Assembly: GCA_015258785.1 (NCBI GenBank)
Contig: JABZHP010000053.1
Span: 1 to 7,842 of the forward strand
Source of the DNA: Atopobium sp.
GTDB lineage: Bacteria > Actinomycetota > Coriobacteriia > Coriobacteriales > Atopobiaceae
Direction: 5' to 3'
Length of the DNA: 7,842 bases
Part shown: positions 7,401 through 7,842 of the stretch, piece after piece
Layout: each line of letters starts with the position of its first letter
How positions within the stretch are numbered: position 1 is the first letter of the stretch
The notes under the pieces: model-generated
What the model was told of the DNA's origin: nothing
What the model saw: only the letters and a program-made list of their open reading frames with translations
Database searches by the model: none
Translations under genes and position numbers: made by a program

Positions 7401-7842
7401 TATGCTGGTCCAGCCCTTATCGCACCTGCTCGCCCACGCGTCATCATCCCCGTATTCCCTGGCAACAACTGCGAGTACGACGTTGCGCGCGCCTTTGAGC
7501 GTGCGGGCACCGATCCAACCACGCTGGTCATCAACAACCTGACACCTCAGGACATTGTTGAGTCCGCAAATGCGCTGGCAGAGTCCATCAAGAAGAGTCA
7601 AATTGTCATGATTCCAGGCGGCTTCTCTGGCGGAGACGAGCCAGACGGATCAGCTAAGTTCATCTGCGCCCTCTTCCGCGCTCCTCAGGTAACCGAGGCT
7701 GTTCGCGAGCTCTGCAGCAGCGCGATGGCCTTATGCTGGGCATCTGCAACGGCTTCCAGGCACTCATCAAACTGGGTCTTGTTCCTTACGGCGATATCCG
7801 ACCCATGGACGACACCTGCCCAACACTGACGTTCAACACCAT
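4485..7842 (+). CDS. purL: Phosphoribosylformylglycinamidine synthase, fused PurL with glutaminase domain (frameshifted, cut by window edge)
   Basis: This cytoplasmic purine enzyme converts FGAR, glutamine and ATP to FGAM. It is the long single-chain form, usually about 1240-1270 residues. The N-terminal PurS-like region is followed by TYWSDHCRHTTF (from 221), KNETHNHPTEIEPFGGAAT (from 318), GGRTGRDGIGGATGSSKA (from 445), NDFGAGG, and GGKDSMSGT in the second synthase half (from 772). The glutaminase domain begins near 984 with PGNNCEYD (992-999) and PGGFSGGDEP (from 1044). ATG 4485 is chosen because GGTGG (4476-4480) precedes it; the in-frame TTG at 4470 would use that site as codons. After Glu1075 (ending 7709) the frame breaks. 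The original frame ends in unrelated residues at TGA 7827-7829, while the -1 frame from 7712 continues with LQQRDGLMLGICNGFQAL, containing the nucleophile Cys of GICNGFQ, and stays open to the edge. Confidence 0.93.
7710..7714 (+). other. Frameshift site in purL (one base missing)
   Basis: The frame up to GAG (7707-7709) is clearly PurL. The frame starting CTG at 7712 is clearly the continuation of the glutaminase domain, leaving only the two bases CT between them where one codon is expected. A single missing base in GAGCTCTGCAG (for example CTCCTG reduced to CTCTG) restores Glu-Leu-Leu-Gln-Gln-Arg-Asp-Gly. It could be a sequencing or assembly error or a real inactivating mutation. Confidence 0.88.

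Noticed and set aside
6402..7601. A 399-codon minus-strand open frame
   Set aside because: It is antisense to the well-conserved purL coding sequence; such long shadows are common opposite codon-biased genes, and no promoter or ribosome site precedes it.
7701..7725. Programmed -1 frameshifting in purL
   Set aside because: No slippery heptamer of the X XXY YYZ type is present, and fused PurL proteins are not known to need recoding; a missing base explains the data better.

Overview
The window reads as ordinary chromosomal DNA from a Gram-positive bacterium of moderate GC content. The combination of genes, the fused two-domain ECF ATPase, and the single-chain clostridial/Firmicutes-type PurL suggest an actinobacterial Coriobacteriia relative (Atopobium/Olsenella/Lancefieldella type). 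That placement is an inference from protein style and was not tested by a search.

Layout. On the minus strand, 582 to 1 holds the N-terminal 194 codons of murB (peptidoglycan precursor synthesis); the rest lies beyond the left edge. An AT-rich divergent spacer (583-788) separates it from a plus-strand operon. That operon opens with an extended -10 promoter (768-776) and an FMN riboswitch aptamer (789-945). Three overlapping genes follow: ribU (956-1543, riboflavin-binding S component), ecfA1-ecfA2 fused as one gene (1536-3458) and ecfT (3448-4242). Together they encode a complete energy-coupling-factor riboflavin importer: RibU binds the vitamin, EcfT couples it, and the tandem ATPase drives transport. 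FMN made from the imported riboflavin would shut the operon down. A degenerate 14-15-nt repeat tract with a large hairpin follows ecfT (4231-4346). Last comes purL (4485 onward), encoding the fused PurS/PurL/PurQ-type FGAM synthase of purine biosynthesis, which runs off the right edge.

Points of interest are regulatory and structural. The FMN riboswitch is very compact, with its closing helix touching the Shine-Dalgarno sequence. A perfect 9-bp hairpin buries the ecfT Shine-Dalgarno inside the end of ecfA, suggesting translational coupling. A GC-rich tandem repeat sits in the linker between the two ATPase halves. A one-base frameshift near 7710-7712 in purL separates the synthase from its glutaminase nucleophile as the sequence is given. 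I found no phage, insertion sequence, CRISPR, tRNA or rRNA, and nothing that looks like a wholly new system.
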